Assembly: GCA_943735955.1 (NCBI GenBank) | Contig: OX030965.1 | Coordinates: 6,490,003-6,554,002 of the forward strand | DNA from: Piscicola geometra | Lineage: Eukaryota > Annelida > Clitellata > Hirudinida > Piscicolidae | Reading direction: 5' to 3' | DNA: 64,000 nucleotides | Part shown: positions 12,997-45,000 of the stretch, in pieces | Layout of the letters: the number at the start of each line of letters is the position of its first letter | Numbering within the stretch: position 1 is the first letter of the stretch | Made by a program: the position numbers and the translations under genes | The notes under the pieces: generated by a model | Database searches by the model: none | Told to the model about the DNA's origin: nothing | The model's input: only the letters and a program-made list of their open reading frames with translations

Positions 12997-14906
12997 TCAA
13001 ATAACTCATTTTGAATTTTTATTGAATGCCTTTTATATGATGACTTACGTGTTCATTTTTAATGATTATACCTGGGATTGTTCTTGGGCGTTAGTTTTAT
13101 CTGAGTTGTTTTTGATATCCTTGATTTAAATTATTTGGGTTTCAATTTTATTTTAAGGATGCATGAAATGGTTTAGTGTGAAAGTAAGTAATTAATTTAT
13201 TCTAATTAAAAAAAGAGAATTATTTTAAGATTTAAAAACATTTTCGTTTGAGTAACTGTACAATATGTCGAGTGCTGTTATTACTGTCTTAGATGTAACA
13301 TTTTTTGTGTGTGGAGATTCTTTTAAATGTTTGCCATTTTACATTTTAATACTCGAAAACTTCTTATTAAATTCTAATAATATTTCATGAAAACTTGCTT
13401 TCACTATCGTTTAATCTTTTAACACAATTAACAGCATTCTTAGCAGCAATTATTTCACATATAAAAAAAGCTAACTTGAAATTTTGTGTTCACAAACTTT
13501 AAAACATTGAAAAACAAATTCTATTGACCTTTTTGATCCTAACAAATGAATTTCAATTATAATTTCCTTTGTTATAAAAGAATATATTTTTACAATTGTC
13601 ATATTTCGAAACTCTATTATTAACAAACCATTCGATTCAAAGAAAATTATATCTTTCAATGCTTTTTGAATTTAGGATACATATTCAATAAAAATAGGTT
13701 TAAAAAAGTTTAATAAAATCAGTTTAAAGTGAGAAATTTCTACACAATAGATTCATATTTACCTAGAGATGTTTTAGAAAAAATATTTTTATTATAAAAA
13801 ATTCTTGTCACGAACAGTAAACAGAATTTATTCAATAATACATTTAAGTTTCTTATAAATCTGCATTTTGAAAATAGCTTTCAAATCTTCAGCAAGAAAA
13901 TAAACAAAAATCTCAAAGCAATGGTTAAAAAAGACATGTAAAGTTTATTTGAAAAATATAAAAATCGAAAAAAAAGAAAAAAATAAATCTTAGAATTAAA
14001 TGGTTATGCACTTTAGATTCTTTTTTTTTCATTAGCGACGTTTTTACGATTAACAATCTCAAGCATATTCATTATATTTTTGCCTTTAATAAAAAAATGT
14101 TTTTCGGAAGGTCAATGAATATCTAAAAATACATCACAATAAAATTTTTCAGGACTCTTATTTACATAAGTCGTAAAGAAGAAACGAAGTGGAAGAAGGC
14201 AAATCTGAAAGAAAAAAAACATAAAAAAACTTAAAAGATAATCTTCATAAATAAAACCTAAAGTAAAAACTGAGCATTTTCCAGAGTTTTTCAAAGAAAC
14301 AAATACTTTGAAATGATAGAGAGAAGGGGACGGAAGGGAGAAAACAGCAGCGCAGCTCAATTGCTTCTATGTTGATGTTAGAGGGTGCCCACGTTATTTC
14401 AGTCTGTGTCATACAGCCAGCCTTTGCATATAATGAATCTTTAAGTCGTTTGAGAAGACAGAAACAACAATATTCTGTTCCAAATTTAAGAAACAGTTCT
14501 CGTAACTAGTGTAAATTATTGAGAGTTTTCTCGCTGATAACTTATTAGGATAAACAAGTTTTCCTGGTGACAGAGGTGCTTAGAATGTGAGTTATTCAAG
14601 AAATTTTTATCAATATGGTCTGAATTGTTGGAAAATTTCAAAGACTTTACTTCTAGCAAATCGATTTTTTAGAGTTCTAGTAGTGTGATATGAACAAGAT
14701 TTTATAGCTAAACTTACAAGAAGCTATTTTAAAAAAACTTCCATTTTACCCCTTGGTCTATCAGTGTTCCATTTCAATGTTAAATTCTTATCCCTTCATT
14801 CCACTACCACTTTTATTACAAACAACTCCACTATAACCAAAATGAACACAACTAAAATCAACCCGCAACCAATGTCTCAAAAAGCACCCCAGCCAAGCCC
14901 GGTGAT
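12997..14906. other. interval between Sox and KIF1
   Basis: AT-rich. The first part is the Sox 3' UTR; a candidate AATAAA is at 13687..13692. The stretch 14340-14900 is less AT-rich and probably contains the KIF1 promoter and 5' UTR, with an A/C-rich leader just before the ATG at 14907. No other gene is seen. Confidence 0.5.
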
Positions 14907-32077
<17,171 letters not shown>

Positions 32078-35000
32078 ACTCTTCAGTTTTATTATTTTGT
32101 ATTACAATAATTAGATATGAGTTACCATCTCATTTAAGATTTAGTTTTAGTTTTTATTTTAGTCTTCAAAGTTATTATATATTTTTTTATAGTTAAACAT
32201 TAAAAACTCGATTTTAAAAAGACTCATTTTCCAGTTTGAAGTTTTACATTGACTCTGTGGCTTAAAATGTGTAGATAGGATGTACGTAAGACTCTTTTAG
32301 AGAGTTTGAGACAGTATATAATTAATTAATTTTAAACTTGTTATCTTCAATAACCTGAACTTCAATATCACGTCGATGCACCACTTTCAAGTAGACTTAG
32401 CCGATTTAATTGTGATTTATTGTCAATATATTATTTTGTGAGTTTAACACTATAATTATAAAATAATGATCATTAAATAAAATTTCACTAAATTCAGTTA
32501 TAAAATGTTTATATTTATATATATATATAAGTTTAAGGAGTTTCCTACATAATCGTTGTCTTCTATCTAGCTGTAATATAAAGAAGCTTTTTGCCCTTCA
32601 AACTCGCTTCTTGATGTGGTGATGGCTGCTCACCTTGAGCCGAAAATATTTCTGACATTTAGTAAACATTATTTGATAAACATTGTTTTTGAGAATATCA
32701 AAATTAATGAGTAGTAAACTATTTTTTGATTTTCCGTAATGGAAATAATAATTGGTCTATTAGGGTTTTAAATTGTAGAGTTTACTCGAATGCTTTTAAA
32801 CTACTAACAATATAAAGTATTTGTGAAACATTATATAGATTTTATATTCATTTTTATATATAATTCTATTAAAATGTTTTTATGATTGTCTAAACTCAAA
32901 AAGCTTACTCTTTGAACATCACTTGATTTGTGTTGTGTGTATTTTCATTCCATATTTGTGCATATTTTAGTTAATTTATATTTTCAAACAAAAACAGGTT
33001 TTTTATATTTATTTCAAAAATTTCTTGATTACTTAAAGAGATTATTACGAAAAATGAAATTTTAAAACTATTCTCAATTTTCATGGCTCACATCCGAACT
33101 AAAATTATTTAAAATCAATCTAGTCCAAACTTTAAAAACCCTTTTGAAAAACTTTTAAGCAATACAATTATTCAAAAGTATCGAAACCAAAACCAACCAA
33201 AACCTATCCTAAACCTACCCAAACCGTCGCAAAATGTTAAACATTGTTTCAAACCGTTATAATTCATCGTGTAACACGTTTGAATGAGTTTTGAAAACCA
33301 CTTTACAAAAATGTAAAAGTTTTTTGAACATAACTTAATATTTATATAGCATTTAATCGTTGAAAGTGCTGTAGTCTAAAGTAATTGAAAGTGAAACATT
33401 GTAGAAATATATTATTTAAGCTTTTAATAATTTCTAATTTCAAGAATAAACTGAAACAACTCTAAGTGTTGTAGTTTAGAATTCAAAAGTATTAGGTGAC
33501 TATCTTCTATATGCGTAGTTTTTCATCTCAATGTGTCTGCTTAAAACAGTGTATTTAAATATCTTGAAATAAAGATTTTTTAAATGTATATAATTTATAA
33601 ATCTTAGGTTTGATGGTATAGTACTATTATATATCTATGTATAGATATAAAATTCAAATATATTTAAGTTTAAAGTATTGGTGTTGTTTTAATGAATTGA
33701 ATTGAATTATAAATCAACTGAGTTTGTTCATACACCTATATTTTTTCATTTAGAAACTTTATTGTTATTTAAAGTATTAAAGAATTGCTTAACAATGCTA
33801 TCATTTTTTCCTACCCCAAGTTTTCAATTGTTTAACTAATTCAATGTTTAATGAGTTTTTAAAGTTGAAATGATTTTGAACACATGTGTTTTTGCTCATT
33901 TTTCATCATATAACTCCTCACTGCTAGAAAATCGTGAATGAAGCATAATGCACTTGTAATGTGGCGCGTTATAAACTAGTTTAAATACGATGTTAACCAT
34001 AATTATTAGAGTATTTATATATGTATAAATGTATACTTAAATAACTTGCATTTCACTGTTAATATCTTATTGTTAATATCTGTTATTGTTTGAATTTCAA
34101 CTTAAATCCTTCAGTTAATAATAATATTAATAACGGTTATGAATACCTTTATCCTTTTTGCAAATGACAATTGAAATCTCACTTAATTGTTTATTTTTTT
34201 TCATTTTATTTGTTTTAAAATGTTCATTCCACTCATATTCACTGGTGTTCGGGAACTTTATAGAGCAAACACTCAAGAAAAAAGTTCAAACAGCAAAAAG
34301 AGCTGATGAATTCTTAATAAATTTATTGCTTTAGTGCCGTTATTGGTTATTCAATTGAAGGGCTAGATTGTTTTGTTGTCATAATAAACTCAGTATTTAC
34401 AAGAGATTTCTTTACATAGTTTTTTAAAAGTTTACCTATTTGAATTTTGAAAAGATTTATAAAAAAGTAATGCCTACTAAATTTTCATTAGAAAAAAAAA
34501 ACTTTATAAAAATGTAAACTATCTGATAATTAGAATGAAGAGATTTTTTTAGTTTATTTATTAATCGAATCATCAATATTTCTAGTTCACACAAGACCAA
34601 ATCTTAAAAAGAAAATTTTAAATAATAGAAGTCATTGGTATCTTTTTGAACGAATTTCATGAAAAAAATCTAGTCAGATGATTTTCAAATTTCAAACACG
34701 TTTCTGTAATGATTCGTTTTTTTGCCAAAATAAAATTAACAAAGTATTTGAAAATTGATATGAGTTTCAGAAAAAATTCTTTACCACTGAATCTTAAGTA
34801 AAAATTTTATTTTCGTAACTATAATGATAATGAAAATATAATAAGACCTCAAAATGTTGTTTTCTATATAGCTCCATAAAGAATGAGATTTTCATTAAAC
34901 TCATATTTGGTGCTAAGCTCCAAGTTTATTGCTTAAATATCATAATAGTTGTGACAATAGACTTTTCACTGAAGGCCTCCAGTCTCCAATAAGGAAGGCT

Positions 35001-35200
35001 GGTGAAGAAGTCGGTGGTGGGGGAGGATAGGTGAAAGTGAGAAATGAGAGATAGATGGGATGGATAGAGGAAAAAAATTGATGAAAAAAAGAGAATGATT
35101 AATAAATTGATAACTATGAATAGATAGAGATAAAAGAATGCATGGATAAAAATAAATAGATGAATAGGTGGTTGGATGGTTGAGAGGCTGGAGGGAGGGC
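32078..35200. other. convergent 3' ends of KIF1 and tropomyosin
   Basis: AT-rich DNA with no coding signal. The KIF1 3' UTR begins at 32078; the end is unknown, and one AATAAA candidate is at 33568..33573. The tropomyosin 3' UTR runs leftward from 35200 to a likely minus-strand AATAAA at 34930..34925. The part between about 33.6 and 34.9 kb holds nothing I recognise. Confidence 0.55.
34925..34930 (-). terminator. tropomyosin poly(A) signal
   Basis: AATAAA on the minus strand about 270 nt after the tropomyosin stop codon; the closest good hexamer in the expected place. Confidence 0.5.
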
Positions 35201-36411
35201 TCAAAAGTTGGCGAGTTCTGAGAAAGTTCCGTCCAGGTCCTCACTGATGCCCTTGTACTTCTCCTTCTCCGACAACAACTCGTCTGTGTTGGTGTTGTTG
35301 ATGCAATTGTAACTGCTGCTGTTAATGTTTTAGTGTTTCAGTGATAGTGCTTATGATATTTTGATTCGGTTACCGTTAGTGTTTTTGTGTTGTAGTTTGT
35401 GTAATAATGTTGTTGTTAATGTTATAGTGATGTAGTAGATGTAACTATGTTGTTAGTATAGGGCTGCTTTTGAAGCAAAACATATTTATTTTAGTGGTGT
35501 TGTTTGTTCAAATCGCATGATAGATAGTGATTTTCAATCAATCAATCAAATAGATTTCTATAGCGCTCTTTCTTCAAATTCTTAGTTTAGTAATTTTAAA
35601 ATATTTTTATGCACTATTCAAGTATTTAATATATTAATTAATATTTTAAAACTTTCATATTTTGAAAGATGATTAAACTCAAACAAAAGTGAACCTTCAA
35701 GTCTGTCAATCTCCTTTTGCAGCTTCGAAACTGCCCTCTCAGCCTCCGAAGCCCTGTTCTCAGTCTAATTAAAAAAACAAACATTATAAAACAAATATTT
35801 ACAATATGTTGTATAATAAACAAATAAACCCTTAAATTATTAAATGAGTACAAATACATGTAATTGTAGAAAAGAAAAAAACGAAAATTTATATATAAAA
35901 AGTAGCAAGATTTAGAACAGCACTGCGGCAATAAAACAATAGAATAAAAATACAAAAACAATTAAACAAATAAAAAAAAACTGAAAAAACTTAAAAAACT
36001 CAGCAAAACTATAAAAACAAGTCAAAATATAAAAACAGGTCAAAATATAAAAACAGGTCAAAAATATAAAAACAGGTCAACAATAAATACCTAAAGCAAC
36101 AACACAACACATTAAGAAAAGCCTAAATGCCAAAACCTTGCACCGATAAAACAACAACAACGACAACAACAACACAAAAACGAAAAAAAACTCAAAACGA
36201 CAAGAAAAACATACATCCTTAAGACGACTGGTGAGATCTCTGATGGTTTCCTCGTAACTCTCCTCTCTCTGCAGCGCCTGTGGTGCAGAGGGATTGGAAG
36301 GAGGTGTGTGTGAATGCGTATAGCGTTGTAACTCAAAATATTTGCATTAATATATATGGGTTTATTCTGTGTGATTTATATTTTTCAGCGCTTTCATCAT
36401 CACCACCATCG

Positions 36412-36500
<89 letters not shown>

Positions 36501-39500
36501 GTCATCATCATCATCAGGATTACCTCTTGCTCCGATTGCTCGAGGCCTTTCATGTTGTTACCAACCTCCTTCAGATCGTCTTCTAGCTCGGTGATCTTTC
36601 TGCGGTTGCAATTAAATTCTATTTCCATTTCAAGTTGCATAAAATGCAGTTTCATTTAAACTATGATTTAAATATAAACTAATGCTTAATTAATTTTAAT
36701 TTACTTAATTAATGAAATCATAATATAATATAAACTGATTTTAATTTTTTCATAGCTTTGTTGTAAAACAAGCGTAATTTGTTTAACGCATAACTATACG
36801 TATTCTAGTCTATTTGCAGTTTACTTGTGACGCAAACGACCTGAGTAATGACGTAATTGCGCCTTTAAAAACGTCCTAATGTATTTTTGGGAGGTAAGGA
36901 TGATAAATTGCCTACGATGAAAAGACAGATAGCTTTAAATGAAAAAAATGTTTCAAGATAATCATAAATTTTAATCAGCTCTGTAGTGCAGTCTGAGAAT
37001 ATGTCTAGAAAAACAAAATAAGTTGGATAAAAACTATGGAACAAAGAATCTTACAAATAACGCAATAATGACTTGGAAAACAACAACTCTGATGTCAAAA
37101 TGTTTGCCGAAATTGTTTGTGTGCCTAAAGCTTTGGTGTTTGTGAGTTCATCCAAAAACGAATTTTGTTTTTTTTTCAAGTCAAATGTTTTAATAACTTA
37201 TGGGATGAATTTAATAATTAAAACTTTAAATTAAAAATTTTTATAACTTATTTATTTGATTCTTTGATTTTTTTCTTTTTTTATGATTCTGATATCCCGT
37301 ATAAATAAAAAAACTTTTTTGAGGCTGTGGTTATTAATAGGCAAAATGTCAACTCAGCTTTGAAAGAAGGCGCTAGATTAATGAGCTAGATTAAATAATT
37401 GGAAAAACAAAGAATAAATTTTCAATTCTTGATATATAAAAAGAAAAGAAAAAAAAATCATTCAGTAAAAGAAAAAAATTGAAAAACAATTTATTCAAAT
37501 AAATATGAAAAAATAGACACATGAAATAATCAAGTGAAAATGCATAAACGAAAAAAATGTCAACATAGGTGAAAAAAAACTTCAAAATGTCTACTTACGA
37601 CTCCGAAGCGTCAAGTCTGCTTTCAAATCCTTCAAGGGTTTGCTCAGCAATCGCCAGCTTTCTGGCAGCCTGAAGAAGATTTGTAGAAAATATATCAAAA
37701 TTGAATAATTTTTTTTTGAATTCATAAAAAGAAAATAAATATTTAAAATATTTGAAAAGTTACTTCATCGAGTCTGTTGCCGGCATCTTCTGCGATGTAC
37801 TTCGCCTCCTTGAGTTGTTCTTCCAAGAAAGAGATTCTCTCGTCGTTGGCAAGACTGTTGCTTTCAAGCGCCTTCCTGTTTCTGTTTATGTTTTAAGAAA
37901 ATGTGAGATTTTTGAACAATTTAAAACTTTGAATTTGATTAATTTCCTTCATAACTTAAAATCTCTCCTCGCATTTATTTAACAAACACCCAATCTATCA
38001 AAACATTCTTAGTCCAGTCTAATCACATATTAAACACTCAATCTTTTGGTTTTTAATTTTTTAAGTAAAATATTTATTCATCTTTTTACCAAAATTTCAA
38101 CTATGTATTTTTTCCACCCATTCCCTCTATGCTTCAAACAAAAACATCCACCTACCCATCAAGCAACCCATTTTCTCCCTCCTCTTACTTCTCGCTGTCT
38201 TCCGCGTGTCCCGATGCGTCTTCCAGCTTCTCTGAAGTGATCGCCAGTCTTGAAGCGGTCTGTTCGTAGTCGACCTCCAACAACTGAATCCTTCTCGTCA
38301 GCGCTCCAACGTCCGACTCGGCCTGGTTGGTTGGATGAATGGATGGATGGGCAGATGGTAGGTGGGTGGATGGGTGGAGGAATGATGTGATGAAGCATGA
38401 AATATCTAGCTAGGAGAATTGCATGGCTGAACAAAAAAAATATTGATGTACAGATATAATAAGCATAAAGATATAATAGAGATTCAGTGAAAAACAAGCG
38501 TTATTCTTTTGACGAAATGCGTTAGAGGCTTACGTTTCCGAGTTGCTTCTCGGACGTTTCGAGCTTGGTGATCGCCTCGGCCAGCTGTGTCTGCGAGTCG
38601 TCCAAGTCTCCTTCGAGCTGTTGGATTTGCCTCTGCAGGTTCTGAATCTCTTCGTCTTGCTGGCAGAAGTTTTAAAAGAGTGGTTTTAAGGAAAAGAGTG
38701 GTAGTTTGTGGGAGAGGGTGGAGAGAAATTATAACGATTGAAATTTTTGTAGCGTAAAAGTGACATGTGAATTTACAGCCTTTTAGTTTGAGGGCTTTTT
38801 ATTGAAGTAAGAGGATGGTTTTAAGGGCAAAATCTTTTATTTTTAGAATAAATTAGGCTTTTCAAAGTTCACGAAAGTCTGAATGAAACACACGTGAACG
38901 TAAATTTATTTGTAGAGAATGCAATAGGGCGGGAAAGTGTTTACAGAGTTGCAAGATAGGGTTAAAGGATGGAGGCTGTAATAGAATGTGGTGGATTTAT
39001 GGTAGTTATATAGTGGATTTATGATGCTCTTATGGAGTGCATTAGTTTAGTTTGGTTATTTAGAATTTAGCCTAGTAGACATTATTTTTTTTTTATAATG
39101 ACGGGAACAAATGTTATGGAAAGCTAAATATTAATAATAGTATAAAACGGATGGTAAAAAATTATCATAATACGAAACTAAAAAAACATTGTTCATAAAA
39201 CATTGAAAAAACATTGAATTTAATAATTAACGTTATAAAAATGTATTGTTGATTTAAAAACATGTTTTCAAAAACAATACTTCTTAATTGGTCTGTTAGT
39301 AGCCAAATTAGTCGTTTCAGTGTAATACGGAAAAAAAATCTTTAAATTCACCAAGCAACTTTCGTTATTACAAAATAAAACACAAATATTAATAAAAGCT
39401 TCAAAATTTGGAATTGGTGGTGCTTGTAGTTGAATGCGGGAGGAGTTGGATGAAGCAGTGGTAGTTTTTTGAAGACAGAAAAATGTTAGAATGGTTTTAT

Positions 39501-40539
39501 GGATTGAGTTTGAAACTAATTGAGGTTTAAACTATTTGGCTTTGATAACATACGAATTATAACTAATGTTTCTAGGTGGTTAATTCATTAGTATATAAGA
39601 ATATATTTTCTAGATAATTTCACAACATGGCTAGACTCGCATGACTTTACGTGCTTAATGTTTTTAATGTAACGTTTGAATGGGCTTAACCTCTTTAAAA
39701 ATCCTTCATTGTATTGTAGTTTAGTGTATTCTAATTTTTTGTTTTGTGTTTTTAATTCAGTTTTACTGTGTATTTTTGTAATGTATTTTACTTTTTTTTA
39801 CTGTGTTTTTATCACGTTGTTCACTTAATTTTACTCTATTACCTTGTATTTTGTTTTATTTTTGCTCATTTTCTTCTGTTTATTTTTATTAATATTGATT
39901 AGTATACATTTTCAGAATGAAATTATAATTTGTGAAAAATAAAATACTTAAAAGAATATTAAATTTTGAATTAGTTTTTCAAGCGTTCTAAAGTTATTTA
40001 CTATTTGCTTAGTTATAAATATTTATTTTAAAAGACTATTTATTCATATATTCTTTAAATAGGTTAATTCCACCTCTGCAGAAGAGCTGTAAATGTTTAT
40101 ATATTCATTGAAATCTCAAAGTAAAGCACTTGAACAAAAGCATAAAAGTACGCAAAGCACCCGCATCAACGCCTCCAAGTGCCTCTCTTTATTATTCTCT
40201 CTTCACACGAATAACTTCTTTATCTTTAAATCTACATTCCAGTTCTTTCGCCAGCAAGCTGCGGCCAGCTGATTTTATTTTCTTCATTTCATAAAAATTT
40301 TAGCTTTCATAAGAAAATTTTTCAAAATTTTAAATTTTTAAAACATCAAAAAATAGCTGCATGAAACTTTTAAAATATAATTTATTGATTTCATTCTTCC
40401 GCACACGAACTTTTTCGTTGATCGATTTCTGTTCAGCCACCATTCCCTCCAGCTTCCCAGCTCTCACCAGGGCCTGGTCCTTTTCCGTCTTCATCACCTG
40501 CATCTTCTTCTTGATTGCGTCCATTGTGTTGTTCGCCAT
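35201..40539 (-). CDS. TPM: tropomyosin
   Basis: Coiled-coil actin-filament protein that regulates contraction and stabilises filaments. Nine coding exons on the minus strand, in order: 40539-40411, 38659-38534, 38322-38189, 37881-37764, 37669-37599, 36599-36524, 36277-36215, 35764-35695, 35283-35201. From exon 2 to exon 8 the lengths are 126, 134, 118, 71, 76, 63 and 70 nt, the conserved tropomyosin set. The product is 289 aa: a canonical 284-residue protein (MDAIKKKMQ start) preceded by MANNT. The heptad pattern is continuous and the C-terminus ends in GTFSELANF. No alternative exon pairs were found, so one main isoform is modelled. Intron 1 is 1.75 kb. Confidence 0.96.
35529..35577 (-). 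repeat. probable non-LTR/SINE 3' tail fragment
   Basis: CAATCAATCAATCAAATAGA followed by TTTCTATAGCGCTCTTTC. On the minus strand this reads as a GCGCTATAGAAA motif ending in a TTGA tail, a form I recall as common at LINE/SINE 3' ends in invertebrate genomes. It lies in the last tropomyosin intron. Confidence 0.45.
36009..36085. repeat. 18-bp tandem repeat in a tropomyosin intron
   Basis: Four copies of a unit like ATAAAAACAGGTCAAAAT between exons 7 and 8. Confidence 0.85.
36396..36516. repeat. (TCA)n microsatellite in tropomyosin intron 6
   Basis: About 40 units with rare interruptions (ACC, GTC). On the coding (minus) strand it reads (TGA)n and begins about 7 nt after the 5' splice site of exon 6 at 36523. 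The His, Ser and Met homopolymer frames here are artefacts. Confidence 0.97.
38325..38380. repeat. GGAT/GGTG simple repeat before tropomyosin exon 3
   Basis: Imperfect GGAT and GGTG units. On the minus strand they form the ATCC/CACC pyrimidine-rich stretch just upstream of the exon 3 acceptor at 38323. Confidence 0.75.
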
Positions 40540-41703
40540 TTTGGAAGATTTTTTTTAGCTGATGAATGAAACTAAAATCGAATTTCGCAGTTGTCCGAAA
40601 GATTTTCTGATGAGATGATGCTGTCTTGGACTCTGATGAAGATTAAATGCTGTTTAAGAAGATGTAGTTTAAAGAAATAGGATATCTAAGGTCAAAAAGA
40701 AGATAAAGTTTAAAAAATAATAAGGTTTGAAACACAAAAATACACAATTAAACAAACGTTATTTAAATTTGTGAAATAATCCAAGTTTAAAGGGCAATAA
40801 ACGAACTAGCCGAGGCTTAAAACACAGCAAAACGTCGAGACTTGAAAGCCCTACTAGCACTAGCGATAATCTTGCTGCTCTAGTGTGCTCTTTACTTCTT
40901 CCGAGGCATTGCTGTTGCTTTACATTCAGGCTATTCATACTTGAGGCATACTTTCATCTAACGAGTGAAAGCCTTTACTAACTGGCTTGCGTATGAAAGC
41001 TTCGAGATGCTTTCAAACACATATAATAGTATATGTAGATTCCTATGTTTATTTCACCTTGGTGTATGAATGTTTATTTGTATAACCACGCCAATACTTT
41101 CTATTAGGTTTTATTTCATCATAGTATCTTATATTGTATTATCATATATCCAACGGACCTGTTGTTAACTTATTGCATACGTAAACCAAATAAGAAAATC
41201 AAAAATTATTAAATTTGAAACATTAAATTTATAAAAAAATAAAGAAAAATAATACGGCAAAAAAAATATTTCTATAAGCCTAAAATCTTTCTTTTATGAG
41301 AAAAGTAATTTTTAGTGTCTTGACAATGTTTTTGATCAATGGAATCTAAAAAAAAAAGTTAAAATGTTTTAAAAATTAATAATAATGATAAACACATAAT
41401 AATGACAACGGCAAAGTGAATGTTATGAATGGTAGTCATTTGGGATAATTATTATGTATCTTGTAGAAATACATTATGTTTTACTTCATTTCTTCTATCA
41501 TTCGACTTTTCACCATTACTTTTATCTTTTTTCACTTTTTTATTTGTATTTATTTGTTTTTTCTGACTAGCGGATAATAAAGGTGAACACTGAGCTTGTA
41601 ACAGTAATATATAGCGAGTAGTAATTACTGCAGTTACTTTTCTTGTTATCACACTGTACTTGTTTTTATCGCTGTAATTTCTTAGTTTTGTTATTATTGA
41701 TAT

Positions 41704-42028
<325 letters not shown>

Positions 42029-45000
42029 AAAACTTTTACTTATTATATTTCTAATACTTTATCAAATTAGAGAAAACTGCATGAAAGCTTCTAGAAATAG
42101 GATGACAATATGTCTTGTTTAAATACTTAATGTGATGGAATTTATCTTGTTTTTTTAAAAAGTTTCTAACGTTTGTATTTAAAAAATGTAAACTAGTTCA
42201 ATCTTAACTTTACACCATTGCACATAAATAGTGAAAATCACAATTTTAGTTTTAAAAGAATTTTCATGTGACATTCACACAAGCGATTCTTAATTCATAT
42301 GGTCTAAAAAAAGTTTACTTTTAAAAATCTTTATGATAATTTTTTTATATATAAATGTAAAAGCGAAAGAGACTGAAAGTTAAGAATTTTTACAGCCATA
42401 TATGAAACCGTTCTATGAATTGAGCTAATATGGAATTTTATGACGTAGCAAAACTTGAGCACTTTAATAATGGAAAAGCATAAAGTTCATACAAACAAAT
42501 TTACACAAATTTATTATTATTTTTGTCTTCAAAAGATATATTTTTATATATAAATATATTGTATTATTTAATTTTATTTTGTTGTTTCCAGTATTCATTC
42601 AAGTTATTTTCATACTTGTTTTAAAAAAATGTATTTATTTTAGAAATTTGAAAAACCACTTAAACTAGAATTTATTTATTTTTTGTAGAGTTGCTGGCCT
42701 TTGAAGAAGAGTGTTTGTGGATTGTTTCCATCTAAAATCTTTACATGTCTTGATAGGTTTGAAACGAAGCAATTGAATGCGAAAATAATCTGAGAAAAAA
42801 ATTATGTATTTATAGATTCATTTTTTCAATTTATATAAATTCAAATTTTTCACTTTCATCACAAAACACCAAAAAATATTCAAAAGAACAAACTGGAAAA
42901 AATAAACTATAGGTTGGATAGTAAAAGTGAAGGTTGGACATGGAAAGTGTTTTAAGCTTTAAAATATTTTTTTTACATTTAGCTACGATTTTAAACCTTA
43001 TACTGTTATGCTCTTTTAAAGTTCACTTTTTTATATGGTTCGAGATGTAGAACTTGTAGATTTATCAAACTATTTCATTGGTTTTGCGATTCACAAATAT
43101 AAATAAATTCAATGAAGTTAAAAAATCTAAATTAAAAAAAAGATTTTTGCTTGTGAACTTTACAATATAAAGGTCAAAAGTATTTTCAGTTATCGACCTT
43201 TAATCATTATTTAAATGTATAAAATTGATCAAGTGTATTTTGATTTTAATTTACCAATGTGAACCCTTGTTATTATTATTCTTAAAAATGGAAAAACGTT
43301 AAAAAAACAATTTTTTTCCTTGAAACTAACAAAAACTGTTATTTCAAAAGGAAGCGCGTTTATGAGTAAGGGATGCCAACTTGAACTGTTTAGATCTAAA
43401 TCGAGATTAAAATAGAGTTTTTAAAATATAACATTATATAAATGTCTTGAACGACAAAATTTAAAGTTTTTTTACTAGCTCTTTTGATACTATTTCAAAT
43501 AAAAAAAATCGAAAAAATTATAACATATTTATTAAACTTTTCAAAATTAAATATGCTCAAAATGTTTAAAAGATTCTTTTTAAAGGCCTAATCTCTAAAC
43601 CATATATCATATACCTCTCAAAAAGTTTTTTTATAGAAATAAATGTAATCTTATTTGAGTTTCAAGTTTTATAATTTTTTACAGTTGATAGTTCAATTAC
43701 ATTTTAACTTTCTTTTCGAAATCCAGAAATCTTTTCATATTATAGTGACATATGAAAGTTTTCACAGAATTTCCAAAATTATTGTTTTTCTACTAAAAAA
43801 TTTTCATTAAAAATTTTCAACTATTTTTTGAAGCACTGAATCTTGCCAAACAAATCCAGGCGGATTAAACAGTTGGTAATTAGGTTTTCTTCAGTGATGT
43901 GCTGTGGTAGATCTTGGAGTCAGCAGCACATTCTTTTGTTCAAAAATTCTTTGCTTGAGTTTTAACTGACAATAAGTTATGTCCATAGTCTCTGAATTCA
44001 ATTCGAACATCTCAATTATTAGAATTGGGTTTTTTTCTTCAAAAGAAGTTTCTTATATATAACATTTTTAATATTTAAAATATTCTGCTGAATTTAAGTT
44101 TTAGTTTTTGAAAACAAAAAAATTGTTAACAAAGTTGTAAAAATTAATTTTTTAAAATGTGAATCTTAAGTTTTTTATAGTTTATAATTTTATATAAACA
44201 ATTGAAAATAAAAAATCATGGAATTATATGAAATGATTTTCAAAAGGAATTTAAAAGCTTTGAGAGGAAATGTTTCGAATTAGCGTTTAGTTTGAAGCAA
44301 ATACAAATACAAATACTTTTTTTTCTAAAAGCATAAAAATAATTAGAAATTATTAACCAAAAAACATATATATAAATATTCCGGCATTTAATCAAATTAA
44401 TCAAACCTTTCATTCTCCGTTATTATTCCTTTTATTTGCTCATTCATCTTTAGAAAACGTGGCTTTACTTCAGTGCACTTTTATCAATTAACCTCCATTT
44501 GTTCTTTTGTTATGTTCAACTTTTGCTAATTATTATATTTTCTTTTAAGTTTTAATAATCTTAAGACTCTTTCATTATTTTTACTCCAGTATCCGATCTT
44601 CAACGTCTCTCTCTTATCACCTACTATTTGCATGTTTTTTTTCACTTAGTTTTTCTTTTTTTGCTGTCTCTACTGCCAGGGTTCCTTGCCAATATAACTC
44701 ATCTTTCTTTTTACACATGTCCTAATTATTTCTATTTGTATCTCTTTCTTTTTGTCACTAAAACTTTTTTATACATTCTCGGTAATCATGTTCTGTATTT
44801 TTTTCTACCAGACTTTTGAAAAAATCGCCGTTTAGCTCTTTTGAAGGAAAGATATCGTGTTGTTTAAAGACCACAAATCTATTTTATTAAATGCCAAGTA
44901 AAAATATTGAAAATCATACATATCTTTGGAATAAAATAAAGTAAAACCGAGCTGAAATAACACAATTCAATGAAATACTTGAAAGAAATGAGATTGAACG

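Noticed and set aside
34926..35244. 92-aa minus-strand frames rich in Ser, Phe and Leu
   Set aside because: They overlap the tropomyosin 3' UTR and last exon out of frame, with no conserved content.
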